17,956 bases of DNA from assembly GCA_003158705.1 (NCBI GenBank), contig PMKX01000188.1, positions 1,173 through 19,128 of the forward strand, written 5' to 3'. How positions within the stretch are numbered: the stretch's first letter is position 1; each line of letters starts with the position of its first letter. The stretch is from Actinomycetota bacterium (GTDB lineage Bacteria; Actinomycetota; Thermoleophilia; UBA2241). Both the position numbers and the translations under genes were made by a program. The notes beneath the pieces are model-generated. The model had not been told where the DNA came from and ran no database searches. It saw only the letters and a list, made by a program, of their open reading frames with translations. This document shows, piece by piece, positions 5,788-12,672 of this stretch.

Positions 5788-7788
5788 TCAGTTGCCGCCG
5801 CTGCCGGTGGCGAGGATGGTGCCTCCCCAGCCCACGGCCCAGCCGTGCGTGGCGTCGGGGAAGGCGACGCCCAAGAGGAGCTCGTCCGTGCGCGACGTCT
5901 GTGCCTGCCAGTGGATGCCGCCGTCAGAGGTGGCGAGAACGGTGCCGGGCGTGGCGACACCGCCGCCCACTGCCCAGCCGTGCCTTGTGTCAGCGAACGC
6001 GACGCCGTGGAGCTGCCAGTTTAGGGACGTCGACTTCTGCAGCTTCCAGTGGGCGCCGCCGTCGCTCGTTGCCAAGATGACGCCGTTCATCATCTTCCAG
6101 CCGCAGCCCACAGCCCAGCCGTGGGTGGCGTCGGTGAAGGCGACGGCCGACAGGTTGCACCTAATCGGCACCTTCTGCAGCTTCCAGTGGGCGCCGCCAT
6201 CGGTGGTGGCGAGGATGACGCGTGTCCAGTGAAACCAGTCTGTGCCCACGGACACCTGGCCACCCACAGCCCAGCCGTGCGTGGCATCGGGGAAGGCGAC
6301 CGCACGCAGCCACTTGTCCGTCCCCGACTTCTGTACCCGCCAGTGGGCGCCGGCGTCGCTGGTGACCAAGATGGTGCCGCGCCTGCCGACTGCCCAGCCG
6401 CGCGTCACGTTGAGGAAGGCGACGCCGAACAGACCGCACGTGGTCCCCGACTTCTGCATCTGCCAGTGGGTGCCGCCGTCTGTAGTGGCGAGGATGGTAC
6501 CGTGGTTCCCCACCGCCCAGCCGTGCGTGGTGCTGGGGAAAGCGACAGCCCAGAGCCGCACTCGCGTCGCGGCGCTCTGCGCTTGCCAGTGGGCGCCGCC
6601 GTCTGTGGTGGCGAGGATGGTGCCGCGCCGGCCCACCGCCCAGCCGTGCGTGGTGTCTGGGAAGGCGACCGAGTGAAGGTCCATGGAGCTGCCCAACGTC
6701 TGCCGCTGCCAGTGAGCGCCACCGTCTGTGGTACCGAAGAGGGCCCCCCAATCGCCTACCGTCCAGCCGTGCGAGGCGCCGGAGAATGCGACGCCACGCA
6801 GCTCCGCGTACTTGCCCGCCGTCCTCGCTTGCCAATGGGCGCCCCCGTCCGTGGTGGTGAGGATCACGCTCTTGCCCGTCCTATAGTTGGAGCCTACCGC
6901 CCAGCCGTGCGTGGCATCGGGGAAGGCCACGGCGTAGAGCATCATGTCGGTGCCCACCGTCTGCCTTTGCCAGTGGGCGCCGCCGTCCGTGGTCGTGAGG
7001 ATCACGGCCTTCTGCGTCCGCCCCTTGAACGCGTCGCCCACCGCCCAGCCGTGCGCGGCGTCGGGGAAAGCCACGGCGGTGAGGTCGGCGTTGGTGACCG
7101 ATGTCTGTACCTGCCAGTGAACACCACCGTCGCTGGTGGCAAGGATCGTCTCCTTGCCTCCCGGCCACGCGCCCCCCACCGCCCAGCCGTGGGAGGCGTC
7201 GGGGAACACCACAGCAGTCAGGCCTCCGAATGCGCCCTGCGTCTGGTCGTGCCAGTCAGCGCCGCCGTCACTGGTGGCCCAGATGTCGCCGTGAGCGCCG
7301 ACCGCCCAGCCGTGCGTGGCGTCTGTAAAGGCGAGGCTGTGGAAGGTCCAATCCGCGCCTGACTTCTGCACTTGCCAGTGAGCGCCTCCGTCGCTGGTGG
7401 TGAGGACGACGCCCTTGTCGGTCTTCACGTCCATACCCGATGCCCAGCCGTGAGCCGCATCTGGGAAGCTCACACACCAGAGGCTGTCGCTTGTCCCCGA
7501 GTCCTGCACGCTCCAGTGGGCGCCACCGTCTGTGGTAGCGAGGATGGTGCCCAACCGGCCGACCGCCCAGGCATGGGTCGCGTCGGGGCAGGCGACGGCG
7601 TTCAGACCGTTCGCCTCCGGCAGGGGGTTCTGCCACACCCAGCCGCCGTCGCGGGTGGAGACCTGGGCGCAGACGGGAGTGGCAGCGAGAAGAGCCAGCG
7701 CAAGGACGACACACGAAACGCAGAGCAACAGCGGGCGTCTCATCGCAACACGCTTGACCGACCGCCGCGAACTGAGCCGAGACCCCAT
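5788..7788 (-). CDS. Secreted YCF48/BNR (Asp-box) repeat beta-propeller protein, third of three paralogues
   Basis: A 666-residue protein. ATG 7788 is chosen because GGGAGG lies eight bases upstream and the start is one base from the stop of the preceding gene; a second in-frame ATG (7743) would give a start like those of its two paralogues. A signal peptide (basic start, MRRPLLLCV..., ending ATPVCA) precedes the repeats. By hand count it has thirteen complete repeats plus a C-terminal half repeat, with the missing half at the N-terminus (DGGWVWQNPLPEANGL), so fourteen blades if the ends close on each other. Each repeat carries HGWAVG and an Asp-box T-x-DGG-x-x-W (typically TTDGGAHW). The YCF48 name derives from the photosystem II assembly factor, but no photosynthesis gene is here; the fold is known, the function is not. 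No cell-wall sorting signal or C-terminal membrane anchor is seen, so it is probably released or wall-associated. Confidence 0.9.
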   Translation of the reverse strand: MGSRLSSRRSVKRVAMRRPLLLCVSCVVLALALLAATPVCAQVSTRDGGWVWQNPLPEANGLNAVACPDATHAWAVGRLGTILATTDGGAHWSVQDSGTSDSLWCVSFPDAAHGWASGMDVKTDKGVVLTTSDGGAHWQVQKSGADWTFHSLAFTDATHGWAVGAHGDIWATSDGGADWHDQTQGAFGGLTAVVFPDASHGWAVGGAWPGGKETILATSDGGVHWQVQTSVTNADLTAVAFPDAAHGWAVGDAFKGRTQKAVILTTTDGGAHWQRQTVGTDMMLYAVAFPDATHGWAVGSNYRTGKSVILTTTDGGAHWQARTAGKYAELRGVAFSGASHGWTVGDWGALFGTTDGGAHWQRQTLGSSMDLHSVAFPDTTHGWAVGRRGTILATTDGGAHWQAQSAATRVRLWAVAFPSTTHGWAVGNHGTILATTDGGTHWQMQKSGTTCGLFGVAFLNVTRGWAVGRRGTILVTSDAGAHWRVQKSGTDKWLRAVAFPDATHGWAVGGQVSVGTDWFHWTRVILATTDGGAHWKLQKVPIRCNLSAVAFTDATHGWAVGCGWKMMNGVILATSDGGAHWKLQKSTSLNWQLHGVAFADTRHGWAVGGGVATPGTVLATSDGGIHWQAQTSRTDELLLGVAFPDATHGWAVGWGGTILATGSGGN

Positions 7789-10700
7789 CTCAATCGCCTC
7801 CCGTGCTCGTGGCAAGGATCGCGCCCGAGTCGCCTGCGACCCAGCCGTGCGTGGCGTCGGGGAAAGCAACACTATTGAGCCACTCGTCGATCTTCGAGTT
7901 CTGCACCTTCCAGTGAGCTCCGCCGTCGGAGGTACTGAGAATGACGCCCGCGTCGTACTCGACCGCGCCCACGGCCCATCCGTGCGTGGCGTCAGGGAAG
8001 GCGACGCTGTCCAGCTCAAAGCTCTGCGGCGACTTCTGCACCTTCCAGTGGGCGCCACCGTCGCTGGTGGCGAGGATGACGCCTTTGCCCGTCTTGCCGA
8101 CCTGGCCGACTACCCAGCCATGTGTGGCGTCGGGGAAGGCGACGGCGTTGAGGTACTGGCGCTGGTCGGTCGCCGGCTTCTGCACCTGCCAGTGGGCACC
8201 GCCGTCGCTGGTGGCAAGGATGATACCCTTGCTTGCCTTCCAGTTGCCGCCCACCGCCCAGCCGTGCATGGCGTCCGTGAAGGTGACGCCGTTGAGCCAC
8301 TCGCCGAGGCCCGACTGCTGCACTTGCCAGTGGGAACCGCCGTCGCTGGTAGCAACGATGACACCTGTATGTTTTGCCCAGTCACCGCCCACCGCCCAGC
8401 CGTGCGTAGCGTCGGGGAAAGCGACAGACCAGAGTTCCGCGCCGCTCACCTCGTTCTGCGCTTGCCAATGAGCGCCACCGTCGTTTGTGGCAAGGATGAT
8501 GCCGTACTGGCCCACCGCCCAGCCGTGCGTGGTGTCAGGGAAGGCGATGGCGTTCAAGAAGCGCAAAGTGCCCGACTTCTGCGCCTGCCAGTGGGCGCCG
8601 CCGTCGCTCGTGGCAAGGATGAGCTGCTTGCGCGTCTTGTCGTCGAAGCCTATTGCCCAGCCGTGCGTGGCGTCGGGGAAGGCGATGGCCGACAAGATGC
8701 ACTCGGTCGGCGACTTCTGCATCTTCCAGTGGACGCCGCCGTCTGCGGTGGCGAGGATGATGCACCTGTCGTGCGCGGCGCCCTTGTCCCAGTACGTTGT
8801 GCCACCTACGGCCCAGCCGTGTGCAGCGTCAGGGAAGGCGACGGCGTTCACGCTTTGCCGGGCTATGGATCTCTGCACCTGCCAGTGTGCGCCGCCGTCG
8901 CTGGTGGCGAGGATGACACCCCCATTCGACCCCCACTTGCCGCCCACTACCCAGCCATGCGTGGCGTCAGGGAACGAAGCGCCTTGGGCCTGCACATTGG
9001 CCACAACCTTCTGCACCTGCCAGTGTGCGCCGCCGTCAGAAGTGACTAGGATGAAGCACCCCCATGTGCCCAGGTCTGGATCGTATGCGCCGCCCACCGC
9101 CCAGCCGTGCGTGGCGTCAGGGAACGCGACGGCGCTTAGGTCCGCGTCGGTCCCCGCGGTCTGCATCTGCCAGTGCGCGCCGCCATCGCTGGTGGCGAGA
9201 ATGACGCCCTTGCTTGCTTGCCAGTCGCCGCCGACCGCCCAGCCGTGCGAGGCGTCGGGAAAGGAGACGGAGGAGAGGTCATCCGTTGTGCCGGAGCTCT
9301 GCTGTGTCCAGGTGGCGCCGCCGTCGCTGGTCGCGACAATGGCGCCTCCGCTGCCGACAGCCCAGCCGTGGTCAGCATCGGGGAAGCTGACCGAGGAGAG
9401 TCCGTTGCCTTGTGGCAACGGGTTCTGCCACGCCCAGCCGCCGTCGCGGGGGGACGTGTTGGCGCCGGCGGGTGCAACGGCGAACAGAGCGAACGCAGAG
9501 ACAAGACACCCTACGCAAAGCAGCAGGTAGCGTCTCATTCAGTTACCTCCGGTGCTGGTGGCGACGATCGTGCTGTGGAAGCTGACCGCCCAACCGTGCG
9601 TGGCGTCCGAGAACGCGATGCCGTTGAAGGCGGGCTGTGTCGCTGACTTGTCCTGCACCGTCCAGGTAGCACCGCCGTCGCTGGTGGCAAGGATGGGGCT
9701 GTAGCCGCCCACCGCCCATCCGTGCGTGTCGTCCGAGAACGCGACACCGTAGAGGATGTTGTAGTAGGGCTCATCCGCCGTGTCCTTTTGCACCGTCCAG
9801 TGGGCGCCGCCGTCCGCGGTGACGAGGATGATGTAGCCCATGCCCCCCATCGCGCCGTCGTCCTCGCCCACCGCCCAGCCGTGCGTGGCATCAGGGAAGG
9901 CGACGCCGTTGAGGTACTGATTCATGGTCGTCGACCTCTGCACCAGCCAGTGAGCACCGCCGTCAGTGGTGGCGAGGATCGTACCGTTGCCGCCCACCGC
10001 CCAGCCGTGCGTGGCGTCGGGGAAGGCGACACCGGTGAGCCACCATTCCGTGCCAGACTTCTGCTTCTGCCAATGGGTGCCACCGTCCGCGGTGACGAGG
10101 ATGGTGCCTCTAGAACCTACTGCCCAGCCGTGAGACGCGTCGGCAAAGGCGACCGCCAGAAGGCAGGCGTTGGTCACAGATTTCTGCACCCGCCAGTGGG
10201 CGCCACCGTCGGTGGTGGCGATGATCACACCTTTGACCCCGCTCGTGTACCCGCGATCGTTGCCGCCCACCGCCCAGCCGTGCGTGGCGTCGGGAAAGGC
10301 GACACCGCGAAGATGTTCGCTGGTGCCCGACTTCTGGTGCTTCCAGTGCGCGCCACCGTCCGTTGTGGCGAGGATGGTGCCGTACTCACCCACTGACCAG
10401 CAGTGAGCAGGGTCGGGGGAGGCAACGGCCTCCAGGTTCTGCCAGGTCCCTGGCTTCTGCACCTTCCAGTGGGCGCCCCCGTCTTTGGTGTCGAGGATGG
10501 TGCCGCTCTGGCCTACCGCCCAGCCGTGTGCCGCATCGCTGAAGGCGAGGGCGGAGAACGTAGGCGAGCCTGGCGAGGACTGCCTCTTCCAGGTGACGCC
10601 ACCGTCCGTGGTCGCGAGAATGACGGTGTTGCCGTAGTCCCCGCCCTCACCCATGGCCCAGCCGTGGGTGGCATTCAAGAAGAAGACGGTCGAGAGTCGA

Positions 10701-11400
10701 TCCCACGCGCCCAGCTTCTTCGTCGTCGTCCAGGTGACTCCGCCGTTGCTGGTGGCGAGAATCGTGCCTGCGTCGCTGGTCACCCAGCCGTGGCTGGCGT
10801 CGACAAAGGTGACGTCCGTGAGCGGAGCCTTCGGGCTCGTCTTCTGCTTCTTCCAAGTGACACCGCCGTCAGCGGTGGCGAAGATGGCGCCGCTGCCCGG
10901 TCCGGTGCCGGCCGTGTAGTGCGCGCTCACCGCCCAGCCATGCCGGTCGTCTGGGAAGGCGATGGCACTCAAGCTCTTGTCGGTGCCCGTCTTCTCCGCC
11001 TTCCAGTGGGCGCCCCCGTCTTTGGTAGCAAGGACTGTCCCGTGCGCGCTCAACACCCAGCCGTGGGACGCGTCAGGGAAGACCGGGCAACTCAGCCCGC
11101 TGACGGTGCCCGATGTCTGAGATTGCCAGTGGGCGCCGGCGTCAGTCGTGGCGAAGATCGTGCCGTCGTCGCCCACCGCCCAGCCGTGCGACGCGTTGGG
11201 GAAGGCGACTCCCGAGAGCCACTCGTCGGTCCCTGACGCCTGCAGTCGCCAGTGGCCACCGCCGTCCGTGGTGGCCAGAATAGTGCCGTTCTCGCCCACC
11301 GCCCAGCCGTGCGACGCGTTGGGGAACGCGACCGAGGTGAGGCTGTTGTCCTGTGGCGGCGGGTACTGGCTGACCCAGCCGCCGTCGCGCGTGGAGACCT
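5790..11400 (-). repeat. About forty tandem 120-160 bp coding repeats (YCF48 units) across three genes
   Basis: At DNA level a block related to CCCACCGCCCAGCCGTGCG plus GCGTCGGGGAAGGCGAC (plus-strand reading) recurs roughly every 120-160 bases through the three genes, together with GCCGCCGTC...GTGGTGGCGAGGATG. Units vary in length because of loop insertions and are not identical, so this is an old and still diverging repeat array, not a satellite. It is a likely substrate for unequal recombination and for assembly errors. It explains the long antisense open frames on the plus strand. Confidence 0.85.
7790..9538 (-). CDS. Secreted YCF48/BNR (Asp-box) repeat beta-propeller protein, second of three paralogues
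   Basis: A 582-residue protein that begins directly at the stop of the upstream paralogue (TGAATG), with GGAGGT six bases before the ATG. The signal peptide (MRRYLLLCVGCLVSAFALF..., ending APAGA) differs from those of its two neighbours. I count eleven full repeats, an N-terminal half (DGGWAWQNPLPQGNGL) and a C-terminal half (DATHGWVAGDSGAILATSTG), giving twelve blades in a closed arrangement. Several repeats have long insertions after HGWAVG that vary in length (for example in repeats 3 and 5), which in a propeller would form loops on one face. The Asp-box is intact in nearly all repeats. Expected to be extracellular. A binding scaffold role is the usual guess for such proteins; nothing here identifies a ligand. 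Confidence 0.9.
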   Translation of the reverse strand: MRRYLLLCVGCLVSAFALFAVAPAGANTSPRDGGWAWQNPLPQGNGLSSVSFPDADHGWAVGSGGAIVATSDGGATWTQQSSGTTDDLSSVSFPDASHGWAVGGDWQASKGVILATSDGGAHWQMQTAGTDADLSAVAFPDATHGWAVGGAYDPDLGTWGCFILVTSDGGAHWQVQKVVANVQAQGASFPDATHGWVVGGKWGSNGGVILATSDGGAHWQVQRSIARQSVNAVAFPDAAHGWAVGGTTYWDKGAAHDRCIILATADGGVHWKMQKSPTECILSAIAFPDATHGWAIGFDDKTRKQLILATSDGGAHWQAQKSGTLRFLNAIAFPDTTHGWAVGQYGIILATNDGGAHWQAQNEVSGAELWSVAFPDATHGWAVGGDWAKHTGVIVATSDGGSHWQVQQSGLGEWLNGVTFTDAMHGWAVGGNWKASKGIILATSDGGAHWQVQKPATDQRQYLNAVAFPDATHGWVVGQVGKTGKGVILATSDGGAHWKVQKSPQSFELDSVAFPDATHGWAVGAVEYDAGVILSTSDGGAHWKVQNSKIDEWLNSVAFPDATHGWVAGDSGAILATSTGGD

Positions 11401-11479
11401 GGGCGCAGACGGGAGTGGCAGCGAGAAGAGCCAGCGCAAGGACGACACACGCCACACAGAGCAACAGCGGGCGCCTCAT
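9539..11479 (-). CDS. Secreted YCF48/BNR (Asp-box) repeat beta-propeller protein, first of three paralogues
   Basis: A 646-residue protein, first gene of the three-gene run. ATG 11479 is chosen over ATG 11485 because GAGG is eight bases from it but only two from the other. Signal peptide MRRPLLLCVACVV..., ending ATPVCA. I count thirteen full repeats plus N- and C-terminal halves, so fourteen blades. Repeats 3-5 and 8 depart from the HGWAVG consensus (HGWVLS, HGWAVS, HGWVTS, HCWSVG), and repeats 4-6 have V-T-W instead of A-H-W after the Asp-box, so a block in the middle has diverged. The final repeat ends ATSTGGN and the codons for TGG supply the ribosome site of the next gene. Preceded by a 221-bp gap that should hold the operon promoter. 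Function is unknown beyond a likely extracellular propeller. Confidence 0.9.
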   Translation of the reverse strand: MRRPLLLCVACVVLALALLAATPVCAQVSTRDGGWVSQYPPPQDNSLTSVAFPNASHGWAVGENGTILATTDGGGHWRLQASGTDEWLSGVAFPNASHGWAVGDDGTIFATTDAGAHWQSQTSGTVSGLSCPVFPDASHGWVLSAHGTVLATKDGGAHWKAEKTGTDKSLSAIAFPDDRHGWAVSAHYTAGTGPGSGAIFATADGGVTWKKQKTSPKAPLTDVTFVDASHGWVTSDAGTILATSNGGVTWTTTKKLGAWDRLSTVFFLNATHGWAMGEGGDYGNTVILATTDGGVTWKRQSSPGSPTFSALAFSDAAHGWAVGQSGTILDTKDGGAHWKVQKPGTWQNLEAVASPDPAHCWSVGEYGTILATTDGGAHWKHQKSGTSEHLRGVAFPDATHGWAVGGNDRGYTSGVKGVIIATTDGGAHWRVQKSVTNACLLAVAFADASHGWAVGSRGTILVTADGGTHWQKQKSGTEWWLTGVAFPDATHGWAVGGNGTILATTDGGAHWLVQRSTTMNQYLNGVAFPDATHGWAVGEDDGAMGGMGYIILVTADGGAHWTVQKDTADEPYYNILYGVAFSDDTHGWAVGGYSPILATSDGGATWTVQDKSATQPAFNGIAFSDATHGWAVSFHSTIVATSTGGN

Positions 11480-11700
11480 CGCCATGACCTCACGTCAGCG
11501 GAATCCCCACCGTCACGGCAGAACGACATCGCAAGCCCCCCTCACGAGAAGTGCCGACCGTACGTACAGCGCCATGCTACACCCATCCCACCCTGCGAGG
11601 CATGGCATGCTCCAGGCTCATGCGCCTAGGGATGTGACACGCGGAAGAGAAGGTGGGCTCCGAGGATGACGTTGGTGGGCAGCTCCGCGCCCCAGCGGCT
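11480..11700. other. Intergenic region upstream of the propeller operon
   Basis: This 221-bp gap separates the HepT stop from the start of the first propeller gene; both are on the minus strand. It has no credible ORF. I see no clear intrinsic terminator for the toxin-antitoxin pair and no convincing -35/-10 pair, although the operon promoter should be here. Base composition is slightly less GC-rich than the genes. Confidence 0.5.
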
Positions 11701-12051
11701 TTAGGAGGCGCTGCCCTCCTCGAGGATCGCGTTCAGCCGCCCGACAAGCCCCGGAAGATCCTCGCGCACCGTCTTCCAGACGAGCGCCAGATCGACGTCG
11801 GCATAGTCATGCACGACGACGTTGCGCATGCCGATCATCTCGCGCCACGGGATCTCCGGGTGGGCCTCTTGCAGCTCCCCGGAGACGCCACGTGCCGCCT
11901 GGCCGATGAGCTGGATGGCGCGCACCACGGCGTAGCCGACGAGGCGATCGCCGGCGAAGCTCTCCGCAGTGTGCCCATCGCTGAACTCGAGTGCGGCCTC
12001 GGCGGCCTCCACCATCTGCGCGATGAAGACGCTGTCGCGCCTATGCGGCAT
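11701..12051 (-). CDS. HepT-like HEPN ribonuclease toxin (DUF86)
   Basis: A 116-residue protein, a normal size for HepT. The family hallmark R-x4-H-x-Y is present as R76-NVVV-H81-D-Y83 near the C-terminal third, within the characteristic IPWREMIGMRNVVVHDY block. In characterised MNT/HepT systems HepT is an RNase and its R-x4-H-x-Y tyrosine is adenylylated by the partner nucleotidyltransferase, which neutralises it; that is known biology applied here by homology. The ATG at 12051 overlaps the 3' end of the nucleotidyltransferase gene by 11 bases, the standard arrangement, so translation is coupled. The long upstream extension of the frame is discarded because it would run through the antitoxin gene. 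Active-site residues are intact, so the toxin is likely functional. Confidence 0.88.
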   Translation of the reverse strand: MPHRRDSVFIAQMVEAAEAALEFSDGHTAESFAGDRLVGYAVVRAIQLIGQAARGVSGELQEAHPEIPWREMIGMRNVVVHDYADVDLALVWKTVREDLPGLVGRLNAILEEGSAS

Positions 12052-12340
12052 AGGCGACCTCGGCGGAATCAACGACACCCTCGCGGAAGAAGTGGCTGAG
12101 ACTGGCCGGCGTGTGCAGGTCGATGTCGCGTCCGAGGAGCTCGCCGAGCTCGCGCTGCAGATCGACGAACTCAAAGAGGCCGATCCCAGCATCGGGGGCG
12201 AACTCGACCAGCACGTCGACGTCGCTCTCGGGGCCGAAATCCTCACGCAGGACGGAGCCGAAGAAGGAGAGGCGACGGATGCCGGCGCGCCGGCAGAACA
12301 CAGCCAGCCCTTCCGCGTCGATATCGATTTGCAGGCCCAC
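12041..12340 (-). CDS. MntA-like minimal nucleotidyltransferase, antitoxin of the HepT pair
   Basis: A 99-residue minimal nucleotidyltransferase. It has GS at 28-29, followed by SDVDVLVEF with catalytic Asp40 and Asp42, and a third acidic position at Asp74 in RDIDLHTP. These three carboxylates bind the metals for AMP transfer in the MNT family. The start is a GTG at 12340 with GGGGAGG six bases upstream. It is upstream of and overlaps the HepT gene, the usual antitoxin-first order. In known systems it transfers AMP to the HepT tyrosine to block RNase activity. A TACAAT hexamer at 12388-12393 (minus strand) is a possible -10, but no matching -35 is evident. Variant GS-V-L-R-E-D replaces the common GS-A-R-G; such variation is common in the family. 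Confidence 0.87.
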   Translation of the reverse strand: MGLQIDIDAEGLAVFCRRAGIRRLSFFGSVLREDFGPESDVDVLVEFAPDAGIGLFEFVDLQRELGELLGRDIDLHTPASLSHFFREGVVDSAEVAYAA

Positions 12341-12434
12341 GCCGCACCTCCCCTTCGCCCCTGAAGGCTGTGACTTCTGACGACCGCATTGTACGTCAGC
12401 TTGGGCGACGAGGCTTCCGATTCATGCAACTGGC

Positions 12435-12632
12435 TCAGACAATGCCGGGAGGCGCGATCGTCTCCGGAGCCACCTCGTCGTCGCAGTTCAGGCTTCTCGC
12501 CAGCAGCTGAAGGTCCTCGGGGGTGGAGGGCACCCCGGTGCAGTCGCAGGGGCGGCCACAGACGTAGATCGGGCTCTGCTTCGCCCACGGCGAAATGCGG
12601 CCTGCCCTACGAGAGTTGGAGCCCCCAGGCAT
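12435..12632 (-). CDS. Small cysteine-containing ORF, hypothetical or gene remnant
   Basis: A 65-codon frame lies in the 332-bp gap between the propeller protein and the MNT gene. From about residue 13 onward nearly all third codon positions are G or C, as in the real genes here, while the first 12 codons are not. That pattern suggests the frame is the 3' end of a once longer gene. It contains VCGRPCDCTG (residues about 24-33) followed by a hydrophilic acidic tail. No ribosome site precedes the ATG at 12632. I do not recognise the family. It could be a remnant, a small expressed protein, or chance. Confidence 0.3.
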   Translation of the reverse strand: MPGGSNSRRAGRISPWAKQSPIYVCGRPCDCTGVPSTPEDLQLLARSLNCDDEVAPETIAPPGIV

Positions 12633-12672
12633 TGTCTTGCGGGCGCGGGAGGAACCGCCCGGTGGTGGGACG

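Noticed and set aside
7789..8058. Extended N-terminus of the third propeller gene
   Set aside because: It would run inside the second propeller gene; the added residues are Arg/Ser/Pro-rich shadow sequence, and the strong ribosome site supports the start at 7788.
6049..9530. Long plus-strand open frames of 347 to 505 codons opposite the propeller genes
   Set aside because: They repeat HRPAVRGVGEGD-like runs that are the antisense of the HGWAVG/DATHGW repeat codons. They follow from periodic GC-rich coding on the minus strand, lack ribosome sites, and match no family.
5790..11400. Regular repetition resembling a CRISPR or satellite array
   Set aside because: The units are 120-160 bases, in frame, and encode YCF48 repeats with signal peptides and stops; there are no short identical repeats with unique spacers.
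5788..11479. Photosystem II assembly role for the YCF48-type proteins
   Set aside because: The similarity is to the repeat; no photosynthesis genes are seen, and the proteins are much longer than Ycf48 and are secreted.
12052..12588. Extended N-terminus of the HepT gene
   Set aside because: It would cover the whole nucleotidyltransferase gene; the ATG at 12051 gives the normal HepT length and the standard overlap.
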